Positions 51,253-59,897 of a DNA stretch of 64,000 nucleotides are shown in pieces. This DNA is from Candidatus Chloroploca sp. Khr17 (GTDB lineage: Bacteria; Chloroflexota; Chloroflexia; Chloroflexales; Chloroflexaceae), in contig NZ_RYFF01000004.1 of assembly GCF_004138165.1 (NCBI RefSeq), positions 1 through 64,000 of the forward strand, in the 5' to 3' direction. The notes below the pieces were generated by a model that was not told the DNA's origin, made no database searches, and saw nothing but the letters and a program-made list of their open reading frames with translations. Position 1 is the first letter of the stretch; each line of letters starts with the position of its first letter. The position numbers were made by a program, and so were the translations under genes.

Positions 51253-52485
51253 ATGTCGGTGCAATCGGATCAGATTACATTGGAGGATCAGGAGGATCTT
51301 GACTGGACGTTGTTATTAGATGAGTATGATTATGCCCGTCCGCAGCGCGGTGAGTTGCGTGAGGGCATGGTAATGCAAATTGAAGATAACGGCGTGCTTG
51401 TTTCGATCGGGACGAAGCGTGAAGGTGTGATCCCTTCGCAAGACCTGCGCCAGATGGGCGATGAATTCCTGAGTACACTTCAGGTAGGCGAAACAATTCA
51501 GGTCTATGTCCAGGAACCTGAAAACCGAGATGGTGATCTTATCCTCTCCCTGACGATGGTTCAGGTGGCAAAAGACTGGGAATATGCCGAGCAACTCTTT
51601 AAAGACGGCGGCATTACCCGTTGCAAGGTGATCGGGTTTAATAAGGGTGGCCTTCTGGTGCAGTTTAATCGCATCCGTGGTTTTGTGCCTGCCTCGCAGG
51701 TTGCACAGTTGCACGGACGTACTGCTGCCGAGGAACGCCAGCAGGCGCTGCAAAAGATGGTCAATCAAGAGATTCCGCTCAAGGTGATTGAGGTTGACCG
51801 CGAGCGCAATCGTCTCGTGCTCTCCGAGCGTAGCGCAACGCAAGAGTGGCGCAAGGCGCAGAAGATCCGGCTCTTGACTGAACTCCAGCCAGGTGATGTG
51901 TTGAGCGGGCGCGTCAATCAGTTGACCAACTTCGGGGCCTTTATTGACCTCGGGGGGGCCGATGGGCTGGCTCATATTTCTGAGTTGAGCTGGCAGCGCG
52001 TCAACCATCCCCGCGAGGTGCTCCAGCCCGGCCAGGAAGTCAAGGTGGTTGTGGTCGAAATTGACCGTGACCGCGAGCGCATCGGGCTCTCGATCCGTCA
52101 ACTCCAGGCCAATCCCTGGGATACGATTGATCAGCGCTATACGCTCGGTCAACTGGTCACTGGCCCCGTCACGAATGTTACCCCCTTTGGAGCGTTTGTG
52201 CAGGTCGAAGAGGCCGTCGAGGGGCTTATTCACGCGAGTGAACTCGATGTTGACCCCCAGACCCAGCCACGTGATGTGTTGCAGCCCGGCCAGGAAGTGA
52301 CGGCAAAGGTGATTAGCCTTGATCGTCAGCGCCAGCGGATGGGTCTGTCACTCCGCCGCATCGCTGAAAATGATAAAGAAGGCGAAGAAGCCACTGAGCC
52401 TGAGCCAGTTGAGGCCCAACCTGCGGCAGACACCGAGGCTCCGACTGAGGTCAATGCGACCGCCGAAGCGGCGGCAACTGAATAG
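51253..52485 (+). CDS. rpsA: Ribosomal protein S1-like protein, four S1 domains
   Basis: 410 aa. Four S1 RNA-binding domains at about 32-102, 118-194, 212-283 and 298-369, each with the GxVxxxxxxGxFVxx core (for example VNQLTNFGAFIDLGGADGLAHISEL). An acidic Glu/Ala-rich tail ends the protein. S1 helps load structured mRNAs on the 30S subunit; bacterial S1 proteins have four to six domains. ATG 51253 has GAGGAGG at 9 bases. It has a long structured leader of its own, consistent with S1 autoregulation, and a strong terminator after it, so it is probably monocistronic. Confidence 0.93.
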   Translation: MSVQSDQITLEDQEDLDWTLLLDEYDYARPQRGELREGMVMQIEDNGVLVSIGTKREGVIPSQDLRQMGDEFLSTLQVGETIQVYVQEPENRDGDLILSLTMVQVAKDWEYAEQLFKDGGITRCKVIGFNKGGLLVQFNRIRGFVPASQVAQLHGRTAAEERQQALQKMVNQEIPLKVIEVDRERNRLVLSERSATQEWRKAQKIRLLTELQPGDVLSGRVNQLTNFGAFIDLGGADGLAHISELSWQRVNHPREVLQPGQEVKVVVVEIDRDRERIGLSIRQLQANPWDTIDQRYTLGQLVTGPVTNVTPFGAFVQVEEAVEGLIHASELDVDPQTQPRDVLQPGQEVTAKVISLDRQRQRMGLSLRRIAENDKEGEEATEPEPVEAQPAADTEAPTEVNATAEAAATE

Positions 52486-52500
52486 CTCTATGCGAGCCAG

Positions 52501-52552
52501 AACAGAAACGGGTGAGAAGCGATGAATTGATCGCTCCTCACCCGTTTCTGTT
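52501..52552 (+). terminator. Long terminator hairpin after the S1 gene
   Basis: AACAGAAACGGGTGAGAAGC onward pairs with GATCGCTCCTCACCCGTTTC onward: 23 bp with a single mismatch and a GAATT-centred loop. It starts 15 bases past the S1 stop. TTGTAT follows the stem. Confidence 0.85.
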
Positions 52553-52595
52553 GTATCATAGAGTGCGGTTGTCTGTGTTGAGCAAAGGTACTACG

Positions 52596-53588
52596 ATGCG
52601 CATCCTTTCTGCTGCTGATGTCCAGGCCGCTGTCTCGATGCCCGAGGCGATCAATGCCGTCGAGTCAGCTTTTGTGCGGCTTTCAGCTGGGCACGCCGAG
52701 GTGCCCATCCGTACCCATGTTGATGCGCCGGCATATCAGGCAACCAGCCTCTTTATGCCCGCACGACTTGATGATGCTACCTACGCTGCCCTCGGGATGA
52801 AAGTGGTCTCGATTTTCCCCCAGAATGCCGCTCGTGGCGAGCCGACAATTTATGCGCTGGTAACGTTGCTTGATCCCGCGACCGGGCGTCCGGTGGCCCT
52901 GCTTGATGGTACGTACCTCACAGCCCTGCGCACCGGGGCGGCGTCAGGCGTGGCAACCCGGCATCTGGCCCGTGCTGATGCGCACGTGCTCGCCCTCTTT
53001 GGGGCCGGTGCGCAGGCTCTCCCCCAGGCACTCGCCGTCTGGAATGAACGCCCCCTTGAGCGGATCTGGCTCGTCAATCGCCGTCGTGAACGCGGCGAAG
53101 AACTGGCAAGACGGATGCGTGAGGCTGGCATCACCTGTGAGCTCCAGCTTGCCTCAACTGTTGATGCGGCCCTTGCCGAGGCCGAGCTTGTGTGTACCGC
53201 GACCTCGGCGACCGATCCACTCTTTGCTGATACGGCCCTAGGCAAAGGCGTGCATATCAATGCCATAGGGGCCTATCGCCCGACAATGGCCGAAATTCCC
53301 CTCGCCACGGTGGCCCGCGCCCGGGTTGTGGTTGATCAGCATCAGGCCGCATGGGCCGAGGCCGGTGAACTGGTGCGTGCCCGTGATGCGGGTCTGATCA
53401 CGTCTGAACATATTGTTGGTGAACTCGGCGCCGTGGCCGCCGGGATCGTGGTTGGACGTACGACTGACGAGGAGGTGACGCTCTTTAAGTCGGTTGGCAA
53501 TGCCGTTCAGGATCTTGCGGTTGCTCACCTTGCTTGGCAGCGTGCCTGTGAATTGAACCTTGGCGTTGAAGTTGCGTTGATGGAATAA
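52596..53588 (+). CDS. Ornithine cyclodeaminase / mu-crystallin family protein
   Basis: 330 aa. An NAD(P)-dependent dehydrogenase-like fold of the OCD/mu-crystallin/alanine-dehydrogenase family. Visible features are the N-terminal [37 protein letters not shown], the catalytic-loop [22 protein letters not shown], and the nucleotide loop [33 protein letters not shown] and [19 protein letters not shown] are typical. Members deaminate or reduce various amino and imino acids, so ornithine is not proven. AAAGG lies 8 bases before ATG 52596. Strong packing with ugd (11 bases after the stop) suggests one transcript. Confidence 0.92.
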   Translation: MRILSAADVQAAVSMPEAINAVESAFVRLSAGHAEVPIRTHVDAPAYQATSLFMPARLDDATYAALGMKVVSIFPQNAARGEPTIYALVTLLDPATGRPVALLDGTYLTALRTGAASGVATRHLARADAHVLALFGAGAQALPQALAVWNERPLERIWLVNRRRERGEELARRMREAGITCELQLASTVDAALAEAELVCTATSATDPLFADTALGKGVHINAIGAYRPTMAEIPLATVARARVVVDQHQAAWAEAGELVRARDAGLITSEHIVGELGAVAAGIVVGRTTDEEVTLFKSVGNAVQDLAVAHLAWQRACELNLGVEVALME

Positions 53589-53599
53589 GGAGGAGTCTC

Positions 53600-54946
53600 T
53601 TGAGCAATATTTGTGTGGTGGGCACGGGCTATGTCGGGTTGACGACGGGAGTCTGTTTCGCTGACCTCGGCAATACTGTGAACTGTATCGAGATCGATCC
53701 CGCCAAGCTGGAATTGTTGCGGAGCGGGAAATCGCCGATTTATGAGCCGGGCCTTGAAGAATTGCAAGAACGCAATATGCGTGCCGGACGGCTCCGCTTT
53801 ACCGATAATTACGCGCTTGGCCTCGCTGATGCCCGGTTGATCTTTATTACGGTTGGGACACCAATGGGCGACGATGGCGCAGCCGATCTCTCTTATGTCA
53901 AAGCGGCAGCCCTAGGCATTGGGCAGCATCTGACCCGCGATGCTATTATCATTGATAAAAGTACGGTGCCCGTTGGTACCGGTGATATGGTCTTTTCGAT
54001 TATTGCTGAACATGCCGCCCCGGGCATTCACTTCTCGGTTGTCTCGAATCCCGAGTTTCTGCGCGAGGGCAGCGCCCTGACCGATTTCTTCAAGCCCGAC
54101 CGGATTGTCCTTGGCTCAATGGATCAGAAGGCCGCCGAAGAGGTCGCCGAGTTGCATGCACCCCTTGGCGCACCGATCATTATCACTGATCTCCGTACCG
54201 CTGAGATGATTAAGTATGCGTCAAATGCATTTCTCGCAACCCGGATCTCGTTTATCAATGAAATCGCCCAGATCTGTGAACGTCTCGGGGCCGATGTCCG
54301 CGAAGTGGCCCGTGGCATGGGTGCCGATAAACGCATTGGGCCCCATTTCCTCGATGCCGGGATTGGCTATGGCGGTTCCTGTTTCCCGAAAGATGTTCTC
54401 GCACTGCACCATATGGCCGCTTCCGCTGGCTGCCATCCGCAGTTACTTCAGGCCGTGATGGAGATTAATCAGTCGGCGCGAGAACGGTTTGTCCAGAAGG
54501 TCGAGACGTTGCTTGGTGATCTCGACGGCAAGTATATCGGGGTGCTCGGCCTGTCGTTCAAGCCGAATACCGATGATATCCGCGAAGCTCCGAGCCTTGA
54601 TATCATTCGGGCGCTCCAGGCGAAAGGTGCCCGCGTCAAGGCCTATGATCCGGTCGCGATGGAAAATGCTGGCGAAGTCATGCCCGAAGTCACCTTTTGC
54701 GCAACGGCCTATGATGTCGCCAAAGAGGCCGATGCGCTCCTGCTCGTGACCGAGTGGAATGAGTTCAAGCAGATCAACTGGGATAAGATCCGTAGTTTTA
54801 TGCGCCAACCTATTGTCGTTGATGGGCGCAATCTCTATGATCCTCAGGAGATGGCAAGTCGCGGCTTTACGTACTGGGGCGTCGGTCGTGGTAGTCGTGA
54901 TGATCTCGATCTGAATCCGAAAGATCACGGCCTGCTCACAACATAA
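53600..54946 (+). CDS. ugd: UDP-glucose 6-dehydrogenase
   Basis: 448 aa, the standard size. It oxidises UDP-glucose twice with NAD+ to UDP-glucuronate for polysaccharide synthesis. The N-terminal NAD loop is [20 protein letters not shown], the central helix has [23 protein letters not shown], and the catalytic Cys lies in [12 protein letters not shown]. The UDP-binding C-terminal domain has [19 protein letters not shown]. The start is TTG 53600, preceded by AAGGAGGAG. Glucuronate-bearing glycans fit the several surface-polymer genes in the window. Confidence 0.97.
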   Translation: MSNICVVGTGYVGLTTGVCFADLGNTVNCIEIDPAKLELLRSGKSPIYEPGLEELQERNMRAGRLRFTDNYALGLADARLIFITVGTPMGDDGAADLSYVKAAALGIGQHLTRDAIIIDKSTVPVGTGDMVFSIIAEHAAPGIHFSVVSNPEFLREGSALTDFFKPDRIVLGSMDQKAAEEVAELHAPLGAPIIITDLRTAEMIKYASNAFLATRISFINEIAQICERLGADVREVARGMGADKRIGPHFLDAGIGYGGSCFPKDVLALHHMAASAGCHPQLLQAVMEINQSARERFVQKVETLLGDLDGKYIGVLGLSFKPNTDDIREAPSLDIIRALQAKGARVKAYDPVAMENAGEVMPEVTFCATAYDVAKEADALLLVTEWNEFKQINWDKIRSFMRQPIVVDGRNLYDPQEMASRGFTYWGVGRGSRDDLDLNPKDHGLLTT

Positions 54947-55386
54947 TGAGTAGTTTGTAAACGATGTTTCCTGGGGTTTGTCACCCTGAGAGGCTGCCTG
55001 GAAAGGGTGGCAGCATCGTTCTACATCACGTGGTATGCCCTTGGAGTGCTGGCTTTAGCCGGCTAAAGCCAGCACTCCAGAGCAACCCGTCGACTTTTCA
55101 GACAGCCTCTGAGCAGAACGAAGGGTTGCAGGCGTCCCGATAGTTTGTCACCCAGAGCGGAGCGAACGGTCTCGGGCGTCCCAACAGCAACGATGCTGAG
55201 CAAAGCATGACAAGGCTGCACGCAGATCAAGAAACTTAGGTTACACACTTGGCACAACCATGCGTCGCACGCCTGGCATCTAGATGGGCGCTAAACGCTC
55301 TTTGCGCCTTTGCGTCAAATCATCGAACGCCTGCCGATTGGGGGTGTGGGGCGCAGCCCCAGGCCTCTCGCTTGTGGAGCCTCTCT
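54947..55386. repeat. Composite intergenic repeat before nadC
   Basis: No gene in these 440 bases. GTTTGTAAACGATGTTTCCT (54953-54972) and AAGAAACTTAGGTTACACAC (55229-55248) face each other as divergent copies of the terminal motif. Between them are a perfect 36-bp palindrome at 55042-55077 (GGAGTGCTGGCTTTAGCC and its complement), GAGCAGAACGAAGGGTTGCA modules near 55111 and an AGCATGACAAGG end near 55205. A GCGCCTTTGCG motif lies near 55300. GGAG at 55375 is the nadC ribosome site. Confidence 0.75.
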
Positions 55387-56235
55387 ATGGAACTGCCCAC
55401 CACCCTGGTACGCGAATTGCTTACGCGTGCGCTGGCCGAGGATCTTGGAAGTGGTGATCTGACGACGCAGGCCGTGATTCCTGCGACGGCACACGTGCAA
55501 GCAGCCTTTGTCTTCCGCGAGGCTGGCCTTGTCTGTGGCCTCGATATCGTTGCCACCACCTTTGCGCTCGTTGATCCCACACTCGTTGTTATGCCCCTAG
55601 TGAAAGACGGCGCACAGGTTGCCCCCGGTACGGTGGTGGCAACGGTGAGTGGATCAGCCCGCGGGGTACTGATCGGCGAGCGCGTCGCCCTCAATCTTTT
55701 TCAACGCATGAGTGGTATTGCAACCCTCGCAGCACGCTATGTCGCTGCAGTCGCTGGAACGAAAGCCCGGATTCTCGATACACGCAAGACAACACCCGGA
55801 CTGCGCCTCCTCGAAAAGTACGCCGTGCGGCTTGGTGGCGCGATAAATCACCGCTTCGGACTGTATGATGGCGTGATGCTCAAAGATAATCACCTCGCCA
55901 TCCTCGCCACTCAGGGCATTGGCATGGGGGCAGCGGTGCAGCAAGCGCGTGCAGCGGTTGGGCCAATGGTGCGCGTTGAGGTCGAAGTTGAAACTGTGGC
56001 TCAGGCTGGTGAAGCCGCCGAGGCGGGGGCGGATCTCATCATGCTTGATAATATGCCCCCCGAGGCGATGCGTGCCGCCGTCAGCCTCGTGCAAGGACGT
56101 GCCTTGCTTGAAGCTAGTGGAGGTGTTACGCTGGAACGAGTACGGGCAATTGCTGAGAGCGGGGTAGACTATATTAGTGTCGGTGCCCTAACCCACGCAG
56201 CGCGCGCCCTCGATATTGGGCTTGATATTGCTTGA
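55387..56235 (+). CDS. nadC: Quinolinate phosphoribosyltransferase (carboxylating)
   Basis: 282 aa, the standard length. It makes nicotinate mononucleotide from quinolinate and PRPP in NAD synthesis. Signature stretches are ALAEDLGSGDLTTQAVIP, ERVALNLFQRMSGIATLAARYV, ILDTRKTTPGLRLLEKYAVRLGGAINHRFGLYDGVMLKDNHLA, VEVETVAQAGEAAEAGADLIMLDNM and the end EASGGVTLERVRAIAESGVDYISVGALTH. ATG 55387 has GGAG 8 bases ahead. No nadA or nadB nearby. A consensus promoter starts 6 bases past the stop. Confidence 0.97.
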   Translation: MELPTTLVRELLTRALAEDLGSGDLTTQAVIPATAHVQAAFVFREAGLVCGLDIVATTFALVDPTLVVMPLVKDGAQVAPGTVVATVSGSARGVLIGERVALNLFQRMSGIATLAARYVAAVAGTKARILDTRKTTPGLRLLEKYAVRLGGAINHRFGLYDGVMLKDNHLAILATQGIGMGAAVQQARAAVGPMVRVEVEVETVAQAGEAAEAGADLIMLDNMPPEAMRAAVSLVQGRALLEASGGVTLERVRAIAESGVDYISVGALTHAARALDIGLDIA

Positions 56236-56240
56236 TACGT

Positions 56241-56269
56241 TTGACACACAGAGAGCGCTCCTGTAGAAT
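56241..56269 (+). promoter_or_regulatory. Consensus sigma-70-type promoter
   Basis: TTGACA (56241-56246), a 17-base spacer and TAGAAT (56264-56269). This is the best promoter seen in the window. A transcript would start near 56276 and run through about 590 untranslated bases to the secreted-protein gene at 56867. Confidence 0.8.
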
Positions 56270-56866
56270 AGCAGTATTACATAGACCTGAAAGTGATCCT
56301 GATCATAACTTGAGAGGTACGCTGAGGAATGTGCTCAGCGTAAGACTATTCCACAGTTTGTTCAGAGGCATGAGCGCCTATTCGATCATGATCTTGCATC
56401 AAAGCTGTGCCCGAGCAAAGTGCTTTCGGTGCGGTAGCACATAGCCCGCAAGATAGTGACGTTCGCGTTGTTGCATCATCAGGCTGAGCCCGTATGCGTG
56501 CAAAAGCCTGCATCGCCAGGCGTCTGCCAGCATTGCCTGATGCACAACCCGATCCTAACGCTCTATGAGAAGGCGAGGCAAGGATCATAGGGGGGCTGAT
56601 GTCTCAAGATGCGGTACATCAGTGGACACATCGCGGCACCGCATTTTTCCCCAATGGTGATGTTCAACGCTGGTTTGCTCTATGTCACTTGCTGCATCAT
56701 CAGTTGATGCACAGAGTCACGCAACCACGAGGACCGCCCTGATGGTCTGTTTGATCGGAAACAACTGTTGAAGCCGATAGATCGGGTAGCTCGTCAGGCC
56801 ACTGGTGGTTGTTCTATTGTTGACACTACCAACGCCTCGTTTTCGCTGCAGGAGGAAGAAAAGTTC
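56270..56866 (+). other. Long stretch without a convincing gene; possible leader RNA
   Basis: About 600 bases between nadC and the secreted-protein gene. A hairpin TACGCTGA/TCAGCGTA lies at 56318-56342 (9-base loop). Frames on both strands are short and low in similarity to anything I know. Repeat modules found elsewhere are absent. With the consensus promoter at 56241 it may be a long 5' untranslated region or hold a small RNA. Confidence 0.45.
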
Positions 56867-57646
56867 ATGGATCGTAACAACAACACAGAAACAGCCGTAC
56901 ACGGAACTTCGACCAACCGCTTGGCCCTGCTGGGTTTTGCGCTGATTAGCGCGGTAGCCGCGTTGCTCTTCTGGGTGCTGGTCACGACGGCCAGTGCTCA
57001 GAGTCTTGCGAATGTCACGTTGAACTGGGTTTCGCCGGGGGCAAGTGCCACGGTGAGCACACCAGTGCCGTTTGAGGTCGGAGCGACCGGCCTTGCCGAT
57101 GGTACCTTTACGTACGCCTGGACGATTGACGGAACAACGACCTTTACGGATAGCGCGACCGCAGCGGCTGGGGCGGCAACGTTTACCCAGACCTACACGT
57201 TCGGCGAGATTGGTCGGTTTGGCGTTGCGTCGCAACTGACCGATGGGACGTCCACGCTGGCTGCTGACTTCCGGCAGGTGCTGGTGACCGGTACCCTCGA
57301 TATCAGCAGCACGGCTGTTTCGACAGGTATCCCGACGACGTTCGTCGTGACGATGCCCGAACTGCGCACCGCTGGTGCCAGCGAGGGTGCGGTCTACAAT
57401 CTCGTGATTGCGTATGGCGACGCCATCAATAGCTTCGAGCGGCTTACGGTCGCCCCAGGCACCACCACGGTGACCACGACCCATCAGTATCTGATCGGTG
57501 GAACCTTCGCGGTTACCGCACGGGTTGAATTGATCGACACCTACAACAACTATGTCTACGAAGATGCCGATGTGTTGGCAACGGGCAGTGTCCAGACCGT
57601 TGTGACGCAGAAGATCTACCTGCCGATCATTGGCAAGAACGAGTAA
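56867..57646 (+). CDS. Secreted protein with PKD-like region and YLPII C-terminus
   Basis: 259 aa of unknown role. The N-terminal segment (about 18-44, ALLGFALISAVAALLFWVLVT followed by TASAQS) is a signal peptide with a likely cleavage near ASAQ. The mature part is Thr-, Ala- and Gly-rich with beta-strand character, including FTYAWTIDGTTTFTDSATA and HQYLIGGTFAVTARVELID, which resemble PKD domains. The last residues KIYLPIIGKNE fit a C-terminal motif I recall from many exported Chloroflexota proteins. ATG 56867 follows AGGAGG at about 11 bases. The signal segment and C-terminus suggest an exported or wall protein. Confidence 0.8.
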   Translation: MDRNNNTETAVHGTSTNRLALLGFALISAVAALLFWVLVTTASAQSLANVTLNWVSPGASATVSTPVPFEVGATGLADGTFTYAWTIDGTTTFTDSATAAAGAATFTQTYTFGEIGRFGVASQLTDGTSTLAADFRQVLVTGTLDISSTAVSTGIPTTFVVTMPELRTAGASEGAVYNLVIAYGDAINSFERLTVAPGTTTVTTTHQYLIGGTFAVTARVELIDTYNNYVYEDADVLATGSVQTVVTQKIYLPIIGKNE

Positions 57647-57829
57647 TAACGGTGCAGGTATCACGGTACCTGGTAACAGGCTAGGCACGTCACGCTGATT
57701 GGTTTACGGTAAACTGGTCAGATCTGTTTTGAGTGAGCCGGGCGCATGGCGCCAGCCATGCGCCCGACTCATTACGTTGTTTTCGCCCCTACCCAACGCA
57801 GGGAAGAGGCGTAATGAGGGGAGCTGGAG
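57647..57829. terminator. Hairpins between the secreted-protein gene and glgE
   Basis: A perfect 12-bp stem CGGGCGCATGGC / GCCATGCGCCCG (57739-57766, loop GCCA) with extra GAGT/ACTC pairing outside. A second inverted pair CTCATTACG / CGTAATGAG lies at about 57768-57820. The first may terminate the secreted-protein transcript; the second could influence glgE. There is no clear promoter. Confidence 0.6.
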
Positions 57830-59863
57830 ATGCCAGCGAAGCTGAAAACGCCCACGAAGGGCACAACGGTGGCCGAAGCCGCCACATCGAATGGGCTCAC
57901 CGCCTTTGGTGAGGGACGGCGGCGCGTCTTGATCGAACACGTTACCCCCCAGGTTGATGCAGGGCATTATCCGATCAAACGGGTTGTCGGTGATCTCGTG
58001 ACGGTCGAAGCCGATATCTTTGCCGATGGTCACGATGTGCTCGCCGCTGTGCTGCGCGTGCGCGGCCCCGCTGATCAGTCCTGGCACGAGATGCCGATGA
58101 CGCTTCTCGGCAATGACCACTGGCGCGGTGTCTTTAGTGTCGAGACGATGGGAACCTATACCTATACCCTGGTTGCCTGGATTGATCGTTTTGCAACCTG
58201 GGAACATCAGTTACACAAACGCGTTGAGGCTGGGCAAGAGGTACAGGTCGATCTGTTGATCGGCGCTGCGCTGGTCGAAGAGGCAGCCACAGCTGCGCCT
58301 GATCCAGTCGCCGCAACGCTGCACAGTTTCGCCGCAGCCTTACGTGTAGGTGACGCCGAGGCTGCCTTTACCCCTGAACTGGCCCGCCTGATGAGCGTCC
58401 ACCTGCCGCGCCAGTTTGCGACAACCTTTGAGCGCGAATTGCATGTCACGGTTGATCGCCCTCTGGCACGCTTTTCGGCATGGTATGAACTCTTTCCCCG
58501 TTCGGCTGCGCTTGAGCCAGGGAAGCATGGGACATTTATGGATGTGATTGCTCGCTTGCCCTATGTGGCCGAGCTGGGCTTTGATATCCTCTATCTGCCC
58601 CCGATTCACCCGATTGGACGCCAGTTCCGTAAGGGCAAAAATAATAGTGTCACGGCGCTGCCTAGTGAACCCGGTAGCCCCTGGGCGATCGGCGGCCCTG
58701 AAGGCGGCCATAAGGCGATCCATCCCGAATTGGGTACCCTTGAGGATTTTCACGAACTTGTCGCTGCAGCACGAAGCTATGGCCTCGAGCTCGCCCTCGA
58801 TATTGCCTTTCAGTGCTCGCCTGACCATCCCTATGTGCGTGAACATCCCGAGTGGTTCCGCGCCCGCCCCGATGGTACCATCCAGTATGCTGAAAATCCA
58901 CCGAAAAAGTATCAGGATATCTATCCCTTCGACTTTGAAACGAGCGATTGGCAGGGTCTCTGGTATGAACTCAAGAGCGTTTTTGAATACTGGATTGTGC
59001 AGGGCGTAACGGTCTTTCGCGTCGATAACCCCCACACCAAGAGTTTTCGCTTCTGGGAGTGGTGCATTGGCAGTCTGAAGCATGACCATCCTGAGTTGAT
59101 TTTTCTCTCTGAGGCGTTTACCCGCCCCAGGGTGACGTATAATCTTGCCAAGCTCGGTTTTACGCAAAGTTATACCTATTTTACGTGGCGCACCGAGCGC
59201 TGGGAACTGGCCGAGTATCTGCTCGAGTTGACCCAGACCGAAATCAAGGATTATTTTGGCCCCAATTTCTGGCCTAACACGCCTGATATCCTGACCCCTC
59301 AGTTCTATCCCGGGCACCGCTCGGTCTTCCTGACCCGTGCTGCCATGGCAGCGACGATGATGGCAAGCTGGGGCATGTATGGACCCGTCTATGAGTTGAT
59401 GCAACACGTACCAGCCCAAGGCCGGGAAGAGTATCTCAATAATGAGAAATATGAGATCCACCATTGGGATCTAGACGACCCGACCAGCCTGCGCACCTTC
59501 ATTGCACGCCTGAACCAGATCCGTAAAACGAATCCGCCGCTTCAGCGCAATGCGAACGTGCGCGTGCATCCAGTCGATCGCAACTTTGCGCTGAACGAGC
59601 ACCTCTTTGCCTATAGCAAAACAACCGATAATGCCACTCATATCATTCTTGTGGTGGTCAATCTTGACCCCGAGCAGGTGCAGACTGGCTGGGTGCATGT
59701 GCCAGTCGATGAGTGGCACCTCGGGGCAACCTATCTTGCACACGATCTGTTGAGCAACGAGCGGTATGTGTGGCAGGGCGAATATAATTATGTCTCACTT
59801 GATCCTGCGACGATGCCCGTCCATATCTTGCGGCTGGAACGCCAGGAGGAGCTGCCTGGGTAG
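57830..59863 (+). CDS. glgE: Alpha-1,4-glucan:maltose-1-phosphate maltosyltransferase
   Basis: 677 aa, the size of GlgE (GH13_3). It extends alpha-1,4-glucan with maltose from maltose-1-phosphate. An N-terminal domain (about 30-210) precedes the catalytic barrel. Visible: DILYLPPIHPIGRQFRKGKNN, LALDIAFQCSPDHPYVREHPEWF, the nucleophile Asp in GVTVFRVDNPHTKSF, the acid/base Glu in LIFLSEAFTRP, and LGFTQSYTYFTWR. The C-terminal beta domain has NLDPEQVQTGWVHVP. The start is the first ATG (GGAGATG). It is followed after 34 bases by treS-mak and then glgB, so the GlgE route is encoded as one unit. Confidence 0.96.
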   Translation: MPAKLKTPTKGTTVAEAATSNGLTAFGEGRRRVLIEHVTPQVDAGHYPIKRVVGDLVTVEADIFADGHDVLAAVLRVRGPADQSWHEMPMTLLGNDHWRGVFSVETMGTYTYTLVAWIDRFATWEHQLHKRVEAGQEVQVDLLIGAALVEEAATAAPDPVAATLHSFAAALRVGDAEAAFTPELARLMSVHLPRQFATTFERELHVTVDRPLARFSAWYELFPRSAALEPGKHGTFMDVIARLPYVAELGFDILYLPPIHPIGRQFRKGKNNSVTALPSEPGSPWAIGGPEGGHKAIHPELGTLEDFHELVAAARSYGLELALDIAFQCSPDHPYVREHPEWFRARPDGTIQYAENPPKKYQDIYPFDFETSDWQGLWYELKSVFEYWIVQGVTVFRVDNPHTKSFRFWEWCIGSLKHDHPELIFLSEAFTRPRVTYNLAKLGFTQSYTYFTWRTERWELAEYLLELTQTEIKDYFGPNFWPNTPDILTPQFYPGHRSVFLTRAAMAATMMASWGMYGPVYELMQHVPAQGREEYLNNEKYEIHHWDLDDPTSLRTFIARLNQIRKTNPPLQRNANVRVHPVDRNFALNEHLFAYSKTTDNATHIILVVVNLDPEQVQTGWVHVPVDEWHLGATYLAHDLLSNERYVWQGEYNYVSLDPATMPVHILRLERQEELPG

Positions 59864-59897
59864 CGTGCGGAACATTTTTGATGCCTTCTAGGAGAAC

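Noticed and set aside
56346-56588. 80-codon minus-strand frame in the nadC downstream gap
   Set aside because: No ribosome site, no motif and a biased composition; it is probably chance.
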